Positions 52,654-62,549 of a stretch of DNA of 64,000 bases are shown one piece after another. The stretch is from Fonsecaea monophora (taxonomy: Eukaryota > Ascomycota > Eurotiomycetes > Chaetothyriales > Herpotrichiellaceae). The notes beneath the pieces were generated by a model. That model was not told the DNA's origin. It saw only the letters and a list, made by a program, of their open reading frames with translations, and did not search any database. Both the position numbers and the translations under genes were made by a program. Every line of letters begins with the position of its first letter. Within the stretch, counting starts at the first letter, position 1. Location of the stretch: assembly GCF_001642475.1 (NCBI RefSeq), contig NW_019173979.1:62001-126000 (forward strand), in the 5' to 3' direction.

Positions 52654-55600
52654 ATGCGATCCACGCCAGAAACCCCCGAATCTTCTCGACCGCTTGCGGA
52701 TTACTTCTGGATTGCCGGGCTCGACGGCCAACAACTGGCAGACGCCATCTCTCAACCCCGATGGTCTTATGATCAGATTGACACCAATGGCGTCGACTTT
52801 TCCATCAAAGAAGAGGCATCTGTTGATGATGAGCAGTCGTCCATCCTTCAGTCTCCTCGAGCCTCGGTTGGCCATTCCAGACATGACTCCTACCAGAGAT
52901 TGTCGCAGCTCTCCGACGAGGCGAAGGAGACCATTCAGAGTCTTGAAGACGCAACGAAGCCACGCAGTAACCGGAGTAGTCTCACCATTCGGGCGGCTGC
53001 TCCGACTGCCTCGGATCCTCGAATGTCCTCGTTGATAACAGAAGCCGACTTCGAGAAGGCCATGACCAAGTTCGCCACTGACCGAGATGCTTTCTATTTG
53101 GACTTGACATTTCAGCCCAATGAATCGTCCAAGCCGGCTCGATCCAAGTCGCGACCGAAGACACAGAAAATCATTGCTGAAGATGAGCCTACCCCGGTTC
53201 CCAATCGCAATTTTGGAAGTATCCGCAGACACCTTTCTTTCAAAGACATGTCCAGCACAAAACGTCAACCGTCCATGGCCCGACGGACATCGACGCGCAC
53301 CTCTCGAAGGATGAGCAGTTACAACTCAGTCATCCCCAGCCCAGAGACATTCCATAGCTCTCCTGACCAGTATCCTCTGATGCGAAAATTCGAACCCGTA
53401 TTGCTGGAAAGATATCCTCGACCAAGCTCTTTCGAAAAGTCTCAGAGCAGAGCACCGTTTCCAGACTATGTGCCCATGTTTGCTTTCCCTGGTGACATCA
53501 AGATTGTGGCCGCTGAGACCAGACCGCGGTCAACTTGGCACGAATTCTCCATGACAGCAGCAGATAACTCGAGACTTACGGCGGTCACAGTCATAATATG
53601 GATCCCCGTGAATCGCGATGTTGCCGTCGATCTGGAAAAGAAGTGTGAACAATGGCGAAAAGCTCACATGTCGGAGGCGGAGAGAGAATTGGCCACTTCA
53701 CTTGCAGAGAGGTTGACGGCAGAAAGTGCGAAATTGTCTAGGTTACTAACACAATTGCCCCAACTCTCACCAGATTCAGCAGAGAGAGAGGCTTTGGAGG
53801 ATGAAATCAGCGCGGTGGAAGAGAAGATTGCTGTTATGTCTGACATGCTCAGGCCCCTGCGACACAGTTCAGAATCGGATATTCAAGGACTTGCGGGTGG
53901 CGAAACTCGCTTCTGGATTCCAAGAGCTTATGGTATCTTGGGTAGGGACAAGTCCATGGCAAACTTCTGGCGGCAATGGCTTCGAGCGGTCGTCGTTCCT
54001 ATGACCGATGGAGGGGTCTTGCGAGTGCCGGCTAGCTCGCCGAAAGTCGGCATGTGGCAGCCATTGGAAAGATACGTTGCTGCTCTGTGCATCGAAGCAC
54101 CCTCTCCGGTGTCGTCCAAAACTCAGGTCCAAATTTCGATACGAGAACTTCAACTGTATGCAAAAAAAGAGGCGGCAAATGAGCTCCCCGGAAGTAGGAC
54201 GACCGATCTGTATCCGCTATTCCGAGCTCTTACCATTCCGAACATTATCCTTCTTCTGGAGTACGTCTTATCCGAGTCCCGGGTCATTCTCCTTTCAACC
54301 CACGTCTCCATGCTACAGTTAGTAAGCAAAGCCATCCTGGAACTCATCTGGCCCTTCGAATGGACAGGAATCTACATACCGGTGTTGCCATCACGTTTGG
54401 TTCAAGCATTGGATGCGCCTTGTCCTTACATTTGCGGCATCGATCGCAAATATGAAAAGTACGACCTACCTGACGACGATTATGTTTTGGTCGATTTGGA
54501 TAAGAACGAATTGTATAGTACGGCACCGCCGCCTTTCCTACCGAAACAACAGCGGAGAAAGTTGATGTCTCTGCTTTACCAAGCTGCACCGCTTCACCAA
54601 AGCTTCGGAGTGACTCCGGGGCCTCCTGCTTATGCGGTGGACACATATCCGTATGATGGCTTTTCTGCAGAGCTCGAGTCTACCTTTACCGCAGTCGCCA
54701 AATCCACAAATCTAGATAAACTCGCGAGCCTCAGCTCTACGATATTCGGCCCGCAGGCCGCAACTGACACCATTCGACGGTCTCCACTGCTGAACGTTTT
54801 CCTCGCTGCTACACCAACCAGAGGAAAGAGCTCTGATCGTCCCAGAACGTCATCGACCGCCAGACACTCCACGTACACTGATTCCGACAGTCAATCTCCC
54901 GTTAACCCCAACTTCCCTGTGACGCCTGGTTCTGGACCGTCACGAACCGATTCGGGGTATGCTCTTCAGACTTCTCTCAAGGAAAAGAGATCCGGTCACT
55001 TCGATTCAGTGTCGAAAAGAAGTTTCTCTGGGTCTAGTCATATGATTCGAAAAGCAAGCCTTCCATTCGTGAAACACAGTGCGAGTCCATCTTCGAGCAC
55101 TACACTATCGGACAATCGAAATGGGTCTATGTATGCACCCTCCACTTACGCGCAGTCGACCCTGGCAGCCTCTACAATTATGCCTGGAGTGAACACACTG
55201 CATATGCGGACTGGTGAAGGTATGCACTGGTCTGAAGGTCACTGTCTGCTATGGAGAGCGGCGGATGGTCCATCTACATGTCTTCTGTGCGACGAAAAGG
55301 CTCCAGATGGATACTATAGATGTTCTGGGTGTGGTTTCGTCGTCCACGATCGATGCGCCCACAACATATCTATAGTCTGCTCTGCAGCTTTCTACCCAGA
55401 TCAGATTCGTGCCGCCTTTGCGAGATGCATGGCCAGCTTGTTATACACTTACCGGAAATTTTTGCAGCCTGCACCTCCACAGAAAAAGAAGCTTGGGGCT
55501 ATCTACTCCTTTGACAGTGACGCTTTCATGAGAAGTTTGACCCCTGACCATGCCGCCTACATGGGCATGCTGCAACAGACTCAAGCTTGGAATGAGTTCA

Positions 55601-56013
55601 TCATGGACCGCGAAGAGAAATCATCAACTCCTTCGATAGCCCTGTTCGACGCCATCATCATGGCAAAACGTCGGCGCGCCGGCTTACGGTCGAGCATTCC
55701 CAGTCTCAGTCTCAACAGAAAAAGCTTTATGGCATGGTCACCTCATGTAGGCATGAACACTGACTTACTTTCAGATGCATCTCAGCATCAATGGAGGATA
55801 GTGGCAGTACCGGCTAGCGTTGATCGGCCAGAGCTAGGCGCTGCATCAAAGGGACGTGATTATCATACCATTGTCACCCGAACCCCTGCGAAGCTGGAAG
55901 AAGGTTTATTCAAGCAAGATGAGAAGGTCCCGAGCTTGCCTACGATTCCCAAGAGATCCAGAATCAGCATGTTGACCAGTAAAATGAACGGTCTTGGCAT
56001 GCACGCCCCGTGA
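52654..56013 (+). CDS. DENN-domain protein with C1 zinc finger
   Basis: Single exon, 1119 residues. DENN proteins act as guanine-nucleotide exchange factors for Rab GTPases in membrane traffic. The N-terminus has DYFWIAGLDGQQLA, the usual opening of the uDENN part, which continues near residues 270-300 (PGDIKIVAAETRP, TWHEFSMTA). A coiled coil lies at about 330-400. cDENN covers about 520-620 (TIPNIILLLEYVLSESRVIL, STHVSMLQLVSKAILELIWP, EWTGIYIPVLP, ICGIDRKYEKYDLPDDDYVL). A C1-type finger at about 858-912 (HWSEGHCLLWR, CLLCDEKAPDGYYRCSGCGF, VVHDRCAHNI) suggests lipid or protein binding at membranes. The regions between are Ser-rich. ATG 52654 directly precedes a conserved start. Confidence 0.92.
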   Translation: MRSTPETPESSRPLADYFWIAGLDGQQLADAISQPRWSYDQIDTNGVDFSIKEEASVDDEQSSILQSPRASVGHSRHDSYQRLSQLSDEAKETIQSLEDATKPRSNRSSLTIRAAAPTASDPRMSSLITEADFEKAMTKFATDRDAFYLDLTFQPNESSKPARSKSRPKTQKIIAEDEPTPVPNRNFGSIRRHLSFKDMSSTKRQPSMARRTSTRTSRRMSSYNSVIPSPETFHSSPDQYPLMRKFEPVLLERYPRPSSFEKSQSRAPFPDYVPMFAFPGDIKIVAAETRPRSTWHEFSMTAADNSRLTAVTVIIWIPVNRDVAVDLEKKCEQWRKAHMSEAERELATSLAERLTAESAKLSRLLTQLPQLSPDSAEREALEDEISAVEEKIAVMSDMLRPLRHSSESDIQGLAGGETRFWIPRAYGILGRDKSMANFWRQWLRAVVVPMTDGGVLRVPASSPKVGMWQPLERYVAALCIEAPSPVSSKTQVQISIRELQLYAKKEAANELPGSRTTDLYPLFRALTIPNIILLLEYVLSESRVILLSTHVSMLQLVSKAILELIWPFEWTGIYIPVLPSRLVQALDAPCPYICGIDRKYEKYDLPDDDYVLVDLDKNELYSTAPPPFLPKQQRRKLMSLLYQAAPLHQSFGVTPGPPAYAVDTYPYDGFSAELESTFTAVAKSTNLDKLASLSSTIFGPQAATDTIRRSPLLNVFLAATPTRGKSSDRPRTSSTARHSTYTDSDSQSPVNPNFPVTPGSGPSRTDSGYALQTSLKEKRSGHFDSVSKRSFSGSSHMIRKASLPFVKHSASPSSSTTLSDNRNGSMYAPSTYAQSTLAASTIMPGVNTLHMRTGEGMHWSEGHCLLWRAADGPSTCLLCDEKAPDGYYRCSGCGFVVHDRCAHNISIVCSAAFYPDQIRAAFARCMASLLYTYRKFLQPAPPQKKKLGAIYSFDSDAFMRSLTPDHAAYMGMLQQTQAWNEFIMDREEKSSTPSIALFDAIIMAKRRRAGLRSSIPSLSLNRKSFMAWSPHVGMNTDLLSDASQHQWRIVAVPASVDRPELGAASKGRDYHTIVTRTPAKLEEGLFKQDEKVPSLPTIPKRSRISMLTSKMNGLGMHAP

Positions 56014-56096
56014 AGACTCGACACAAGACGCATTGATTCTGACACCTTTTCCAAGACAAATATGGCTATCCTACAAGTCACAAAATCAGGTAGCTT

Positions 56097-57286
56097 TTAT
56101 GCTGCTTTGCGCCGAGTCAAGAGGTTCCCGGTGCTCAGGGAACCTCGTTCTCCCATTTCGGTCCGCCATTGAATAGCAAGTTGGCCCAGAACCGCCCTGC
56201 CATCACGTTTGATACTATCCTTGAGGTCCTCCAGCCCTTCTGCGACGCCTTGTTCCTGCTCGACCAGAAAGGCTACTTGTATAATATCTCGGGGTTTGAG
56301 CGACGGGTATTCCGCGGCAACATCGTTATCCTGTTCAGCATCCCAATTCAGCGAAGTCGACTTGAATGGCGGCTTCGGCTGGAGTTTGGTCTGTTGCAGC
56401 AATATCGGCGCATCTGATACGTTTTCCAGTTGTGCCTCTAAAACATAGCGCAGCAAAGTGGCCTTTTCATACGGACCATGCGCTTTGTCGGAAACTTTGA
56501 CAGCTTCCAGTTCAGTGGTCTTGGTTCGCACGCTCACACATGGTTGGGCGAGGAACTGGTATAATTTCCGAAACGATCGAACCCTCCCGCCGGTGGCTTG
56601 GCCATCACCTGACAGGGTCTCGGTGTAGGTGACATTGACGGCGAGCACGTGGTTGCCTTCCTCCTTCAGGTCGAACCGAATGATCCTTTGTAAGGAGCTT
56701 CCGGGCCCGGAGTGACTCGAGCTGTCTTCTGTTAGATCATCAGCCGCATAGAGCTCTAGGGGCACGGCTTGAGATGGTGTTTGCATTTCGGCCAAGATTC
56801 TTGTTCCTGAAACGCTTTTGGTTGACTGTGCTGAGGGGAGTTCGTTGTTGGCGCAGAGAGCACAGGAGAAGGTCTCGCCGACATGAGCCGAACCGAAGGA
56901 TGGCGGCAAACCCATGCTGGCGGACAAAATGAAGTTCTGGTCGACGGCTTTGGACGGGTATGCTAACGAGGCTGTATGAGGTATCTTGGTGTCATTTTCG
57001 CGGGGGAGAGGGTGTTGTTGTGCCAGCGACGGTCGGGAGAGTCTATGGGGGATGCGCATTAATTGACCTAATTGCCTATTTTCCCAACAACGTGTAACCA
57101 GTCACAGAAACACGGACTCACCTCAGCACTAGAAGATTTTGGCCAGGGTTAGCAACACGCAGATCAAGTAATGATGATTGTGTAATAACAAAACAATGAT
57201 TCTGACCCAGAGAGTGGCATACCTTTTAAAGATATCGAGTGAGGCTCTTTGGGGAAGTTCCCCGTATCGGCGCGTGGGCGAGCCAT
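56097..57286 (-). CDS. TRAPP complex subunit 13 (DUF974) with a 7-nt microexon
   Basis: Subunit of the TRAPP tethering complex of ER-Golgi and Golgi traffic. Exons are 57286-57223, 57128-57122 (seven bases) and 57042-56097, for a total of 1017 bases and 338 residues. The tiny exon TGCTGAG is bounded by AG and GTGAGT. It supplies the residues needed to read PHSISLK-VLR-LSRPSL, the start motif of this family. Without it the third exon has only a weak in-frame ATG and lacks the motif. Later blocks include GLPPSFGSAHVGETFSC, RIIRFDLKEEGNHVLAVNV, RKLYQFLAQPCVSVRTK, LEAQLENVSDAPILL, and near the end LGQLAIQWRTEMGERGSLST. It is convergent with the DENN gene, another traffic protein, with 83 bp between stop codons. 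Confidence 0.92.
57122..57128 (-). other. 7-nt microexon of the TRAPPC13 gene
   Basis: Minus-strand sequence AG|TGCTGAG|GTGAGT. Together with one base before and one after, it gives codons for Val-Leu-Arg and keeps the frame. Confidence 0.85.
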
Positions 57287-59109
57287 GAGCTCGATCTGAC
57301 AGACGTTCGGAGCGACATCAACTGTTATTTATCGCCTATTAGATGTAAGTCGCAAGAAGTGGGTGCAAGGCGAGACAATGTGACGAGAATACAAGTGGTC
57401 TCCCGGTCTGGCCTGACCTGAGCTGGTCTGCGTAAACGAGAAGAGATGAGGGAGTATCAGAAGGACAAGAATGAAAGTCGGTGGAGGTGGAAAGGACAAA
57501 CTCGGCTTCAAATGACGTTCTCCCAAGGAAGACTATTAGCGGCGAGGATCTTGTCATTTTGTGGTCAGACAAGAGGTAACTAAGATTTCTGTGTTGGAGG
57601 CTGTTATCTTCACCTGTACCACGTGCGTCCACGTGCCTACGCTTGGACTGATTACCTACCTTTCCGAGATAGGAATAGTGCTCTGTCGGCAAACATTCCT
57701 CTCATGGAAGGCCTCAGACCTCAACTGCGGGGTATGGGCATGCTCGTCAACCCTCTGATGTTTTTTTCTTGACGAGGCTGCGAGGCTGTCTGTTGTTGGA
57801 TCGATTGTTGTTCACGCATCTCAAAACCTCGTTACTCTGTTATCTCTCGTTCCTTCTTGCGAAACTATGTGTAATTGCCGGAAGTATCTGAATAACAATT
57901 AATTCACCAGGTGACCGTGTGGCCCCGGAGACCGACGCGGATTTATCATGGCAGTCGCATCATCAGTGCACAACACACGACCTACGCACGGCCTTGGACG
58001 CCGAAGACGCGCTATAGAGCTACTTGAGACCGTCGAGCTGTAGGTCCAAGGTCGGTTCTCAGGCTTTACAGCGACACGGTCACGATTTATATCCTTTGTC
58101 TAACCTGGATAACTTTGACCGGTTTCTATCATGTGAGTACAGATACGACTACACACTATCTACTTCAGCACTCAGCACTCCGGTCCTTGTATTCAGCATA
58201 CCTCCTCTTTCGGCCCGAGCTCGAGTGAGTTTTGTCCACGAGCGAGGGCCGACAGCAGCTCCCTCGATGGCGGTCGATCAATGAGGAACGGCGAACTCCA
58301 GAGTCCTGGACCCGCCAAGTTATCGGCATCGGCCGAAGACATCGGAAAGGAAACCTCGGGTGGCCTGGCCTTTTGAAGCATGCCATGGCGTGTGTGATTT
58401 ATTCGCTGCAAGACACCTAGACAAGAGGTGGTATCTTGCCATCTATCTGAGTAAAAAAAGTCTCCCGTCAGGGCGATGGCGGGGGATGGGTTGGTTTCAC
58501 AGGGAGGCAGAAGCTGGTCATTGTATCAAGTCCGAAGCCCGTGTAGTCGTTCAGGCAATAAGTAGAACGTTGAAGACAGTTTCTCTCTCACCAGAAGTCG
58601 GAATTGAAACTGCAGTATTGAAAGAATCAAGAAATTAGCATACATAAACATATCCAAGTGACTTTATGCGAATGATAGATAGAGATGAAGCCGGGGTAAA
58701 AAAAAGGGGAGGGGGAGGGGCGGTTGTGCAAGGGGCATCGAATGACGTACGTCTCTTAGAACTGTTTTCCCTCCGTTCCTTTTTCATTCCCTCTTTTCCC
58801 CTCCGCATTATTCATTGTTCGCGAGTCACGATCCCCGTTGACCCGGCTGGGCTTGTAAAAGAGCAGTGAGTTTTTGCGGTCCGAGGCACAATACCGGAAA
58901 AGCCGAGGGTAAAGTTTACTTGGGGGTCGTGACTTTATTTGAATCTCTTTTGATAAAGAGCGAGGTAGGTATACATACGTATATTGTACAGACACTGACA
59001 AACACTACACGCACATACGGACACAGCGCGAGATATATACGCACGCCCCACCCCTAGTCACTCACAGACCGTAGACATCGGAGAAGGAAGAAATCGCGAG
59101 GAAAAAAAA
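57287..59109. promoter_or_regulatory. 1.8-kb divergent region, TRAPPC13 / EthD-like gene
   Basis: No gene recognised. The part just before the EthD-like start is pyrimidine-rich (about 58768-58803) and then A-rich immediately before the ATG. Confidence 0.4.
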
Positions 59110-59569
59110 ATGGCCAGCTCCAAGATCGTAACCGTGGTGGCATACCCGTCGACGACCAAGGATGGACAACCCGCCCGCTTTGACATGGACTAGTAAGTCT
59201 GCTTCGTTCACCATCTTTCCTTTTTCCCCCCCTTTCCTTCGGAGAATCTTCTTTCCAAGACCCCGCGCGCTGAGAAAAGCGTTCGTGGTGCGTAGCTACC
59301 TCAAGACGCACATGGGCGAACTGATCGAGCGAGACTGGCGGCCCTTTGGCATGCGCAAGTGGACCGTCGAGTCGTTCCCGTCCGAGCTCTCCTTGACCGG
59401 CCAGACGCCGCCGTACATCGCCGCGGCGACCATCGAGTGGGACAACATCGACGACTTCAAGAACGCCCTGACGAAGGGGAGCGAGGCGTCGGCCAAGGAC
59501 GTCGCCAACTACACGAACGTGACGCCCGAGATTATTATTGGCAAAGTCACGGGGTCGAGTGCGGCGTGA
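59110..59569 (+). CDS. EthD-domain protein (ferredoxin-like alpha+beta barrel)
   Basis: Exons 59110-59192 and 59296-59569 give 118 residues. The splice restores FDMDYYLKTHMGELIERDW, matching the YYxxxHMxL core of EthD/dimeric alpha-beta barrel proteins. The first strand is KIVTVVAYPST and the last is IIIGKVTG. Small proteins of this family help degrade or cyclise aromatic and polyketide compounds, and many have no known role. The ATG follows an A9 run, a favourable context. The intron contains a strong pyrimidine tract, though it lies well upstream of the GTAG acceptor. Confidence 0.87.
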
Positions 59570-59938
59570 TTTCACTCGATGTGTGATGTGTGATGCGTAG
59601 GATGGGTGGTCGTATGGGGGTTGGTGGTCCGGGATGGCATCTGGCACAGTGATGGTGATGGTGTGGTATGGAAAGGGGAGAGAGCGAATAGAGTCATTGG
59701 ATGGGAAAACAGACAGTGATTTGATCATCTCTTCCCCCTGACCAAGATATACCGCCAATGACCGACCCGGTCTGCTATGGCCGAATGTCCTCCCGTTGTA
59801 TGAGAGGTATTCAACCAACGACGCTTGAAAAGGACCAAAACGAAACACTCCCCTCCCACTTCACTTGCCTTTTTCTTTTTCTTTTCCCTATTCTCCCCCC
59901 TTTTTTTGATCACGGCTTAGCGAGAAAAAACATCCAGC
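59570..59938. other. convergent 3' intergenic region
   Basis: 370 bp between the EthD-like and arylsulfotransferase-like stops. It includes pyrimidine-rich runs near 59870-59907. No gene. Confidence 0.45.
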
Positions 59939-61729
59939 TCACATATCCTTGCCCTTGAAGAACTTTTCCCCCTGCACGGTCAACCACGGAACAAGACCAC
60001 CCTGCGCCCTCCCCTCACTGTGGCCCTCGCCGCGGAACTCGTGGATCTTGACGCTCGGCTTCACCGCCGAGGTATCGACCAGGACCTCGCCCTGCGCGTC
60101 GACCGCCTCGGCCTGGACGGTCTTGACGCCCACGCGATCCAGCTTCAGCGACGTCTCGAAACTCTCGCGCGGAGCCTCGCCAATGTACGCGCGACGGCCG
60201 CGGAAGACTTCGTAGAAGCGCCACAGCTTGGTCCGCGTGTCGCCGTTCCACGACACATAGATCTCCGTGGAACCCTGGTCTTCGAGCGCGACGATGGCGG
60301 GCGCCTCGTTGGGGATCCCCGTCCAGTTGTACCGGAAGCCGCGGTAGTTCTCGACCCCGAGACCCAGGTAGCCCGAGTCCATGTACGTGTGGAAGATCGG
60401 GGTGCCGTCGGGCTTGAACTCGGTCATGGCGCCCTCGGAGCCCCAGTTGACCAGGACGTTGCCGTTGGGGAGCAGCTGCGTGGAGCCCTGCGACTTGGAC
60501 AGGAGGTCGTCGGGCGGGTGGAAGGCCTGCACGATCCGGGCCTCCCACGTCTCGGTGTCGACCTGAATGATCTTGCCGCGCGAGATGTTGTAAAAGTGCA
60601 CCTCATGGCCGTGGTCGTTCTCCGTCCCGTGCGCCGAGTTGTCGTACAGGCTGATGATCTCGCGCGTGCCGTTCTCGTTGCGGCCCTGGAACCGCGCGTG
60701 GTGCTGGAACGCGAACTCGACCTCGGGCCCCATCTTGAAGCTCGACGACTTGCCCGACAGCTGCCAGATGATCTCCCCGGTGGTCCCGTTGATCTTGTAC
60801 ACGGCGTTGGCGTCGCGCGCCGAGATCAGGTAGTTGCCCTGGTCGTCCTTGTCGACCGAGTTGATGTGGAAGTAGTCCCACGCGTCGGAACTGTTGTAGC
60901 CAGCCCCTGCTTGCCCCGGGTTGAGGGGGAGGTAGGCCTCTACATGGCAAAAATCAGAACCCTGAACACGAGGGGTGATATCGTGTACCGGAGCAAGGTG
61001 ACATTCTATAACGTACCTGATGGGTCGACATGCTCGAGACTGCTCCACTCGAACAGCACTTCACCGGTTTCAATGTCGAGTTCTGTAACGAAAGACCGTT
61101 AGCCTGGCACGAAAGCCCAACTTGCTCCCGAGCTAACCTTGAAATTTGGCGTCGACAATCCACTGCTGCTCCTCACTTCCACCGTACGCCGTCAAGTTGT
61201 ACGGCACCGGGTGGTAGATCTGGATTAGGGCCGTCTCTTCGTTGATGATGTGAAACTCGTGCTTGTCCGTGAGACGGTGGTTCCCCGCCCGCAGCTCCCG
61301 GATGGTCTCGTAGTTCTGGTCGAGAAAGGTCGTGTGGCCGTGCCCGTGACCGTACGCGCCGTTGTGGCTCCCCTCGAAGCAGAAGAGGATGTCCTTGCCC
61401 TTCCACCGGCCGGCCTGGAAGTTTGTCGCCCAGATGGAGAAATAGGTGAAGCCCGACCAGACCAGGTCGCCCGTGTCGGTGAAGATGTACGGCGCCGCCT
61501 GGGCTGGGCCGTGGTGCGTGCCCTCCGGGTAGCCCGCAAAGGGCGCCATGAAGAGGTATCCCTTCTCAACCTCCTTGGTGGCTGGGATCGTGATGTTCAA
61601 CGTCGGCGGCGCCAGGTCCGGTCGCGACTTGTACCGCCAGTTGGCCGTCGCGGTCGGGAGGAGGGACAGGCATGTTGTCAGGGCCACCAATGTGGCTCGG
61701 ACGCCTGGGAAGCCAAGTGTCGGGCTCAT
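59939..61729 (-). CDS. secreted arylsulfotransferase-like protein (ASST family)
   Basis: Exons 61729-61138, 61082-61017 and 60939-59939 give 552 residues. A signal peptide is likely (RATLVALTTCLSLLPTATA). The body has the repeating beta-propeller segments of fungal ASST proteins: YIFTDTGDLVWSG, HTTFLDQNYETIRELRAGN, LTDKHEFHIINEETALIQIY, DIETGEVLFEW, YFHINSVDKDDQGNYLISAR, AVYKINGTTGEIIWQLSGKS, FQHHARF, STQLLPNGNVLVNWGSEG. His residues in HEFHI, YFHINS and FQHHARF are candidates for the active site. Sulfotransfer from a phenolic sulfate donor is the activity of the bacterial relatives; for fungal members it is assumed. Several N-glycosylation sequons (NIT, NGT, NWT). High third-position GC. Divergent from the transporter. 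Confidence 0.87.
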
Positions 61730-62549
61730 CCCGGTTCAGTATGGGAGAATGAACGTACCCTTGAAAAGAGTTGAGGGGAGAAGGGGGGGAAAAAGGAGGG
61801 TGTGATTCTTCGATGAGGCATCGTTACAGTACAGGGGAGAGGCGTGTGTCATTATATCGAAACTCTCGAACAAAAGCAGCTCCATCGCACATCAGGTTAT
61901 TACTTACTTGCCCACCAACCAGATACGAGTCACGACATTGCTCCTCACAATTCACCACCAGTTCGTCCATGAGAAAGGAATGTCGTGATGGGGAGACCCG
62001 TCCAAAGAGAAATGGGTCTTGACGATGGAGACGAAGCCCGAAAGGTGGAGTTTGACTTGATGTGCTGTCGATCCTTTTCACGGAGTCCATGTCCGTCTTG
62101 ACAGCACACCATACAGCTTCTTGTTCAACAACCCTGGCAAATCACACAGAGACAAGAAATCTTCAACGGACTTGGACTCCGCTTCCTCGAAAGAGACCCA
62201 TATCCGCACAGATGGGAGAGAGAGAGAGAGGGAGATTTTGATCAACCCTCTGTTCAGTATAGGCGGATCTCCCATGATGGCCACCTCACAATCACTCACG
62301 AGAATGACAAATGAATTCCTCTGATCCACCGTGGCAAAAGAGAAAAACACACCACACACGATGCCTCTTGTGCGACTTGCCCTTCCCACAATTTATCCCA
62401 GCGTCGAATCGAAATCTACCTGGAACATGCTTACCTGTCCGGCCCACAATCCCCTCCATTTGGCGGAACACAAACCTACCTACATATATTTGCGACAAAT
62501 GTACTCTTGTGGCTTTCTTGCGGGCGCGGATATTTTGTGGTGAAGTCAC
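61730..62549. promoter_or_regulatory. divergent promoter, ASST-like / DHA2 transporter
   Basis: 820 bp between the two start codons. Contains a GA-dinucleotide tract at 62215-62232. Co-regulation of the two genes is plausible. Confidence 0.45.
62215..62232. repeat. GA dinucleotide repeat
   Basis: Alternating purine GA tract in the divergent promoter. Confidence 0.75.

Noticed and set aside
60020..61102. Plus-strand open frame of 360 codons over the ASST-like gene
   Set aside because: Antisense shadow produced by the strong codon bias of the real gene, which has splice sites and a signal peptide.
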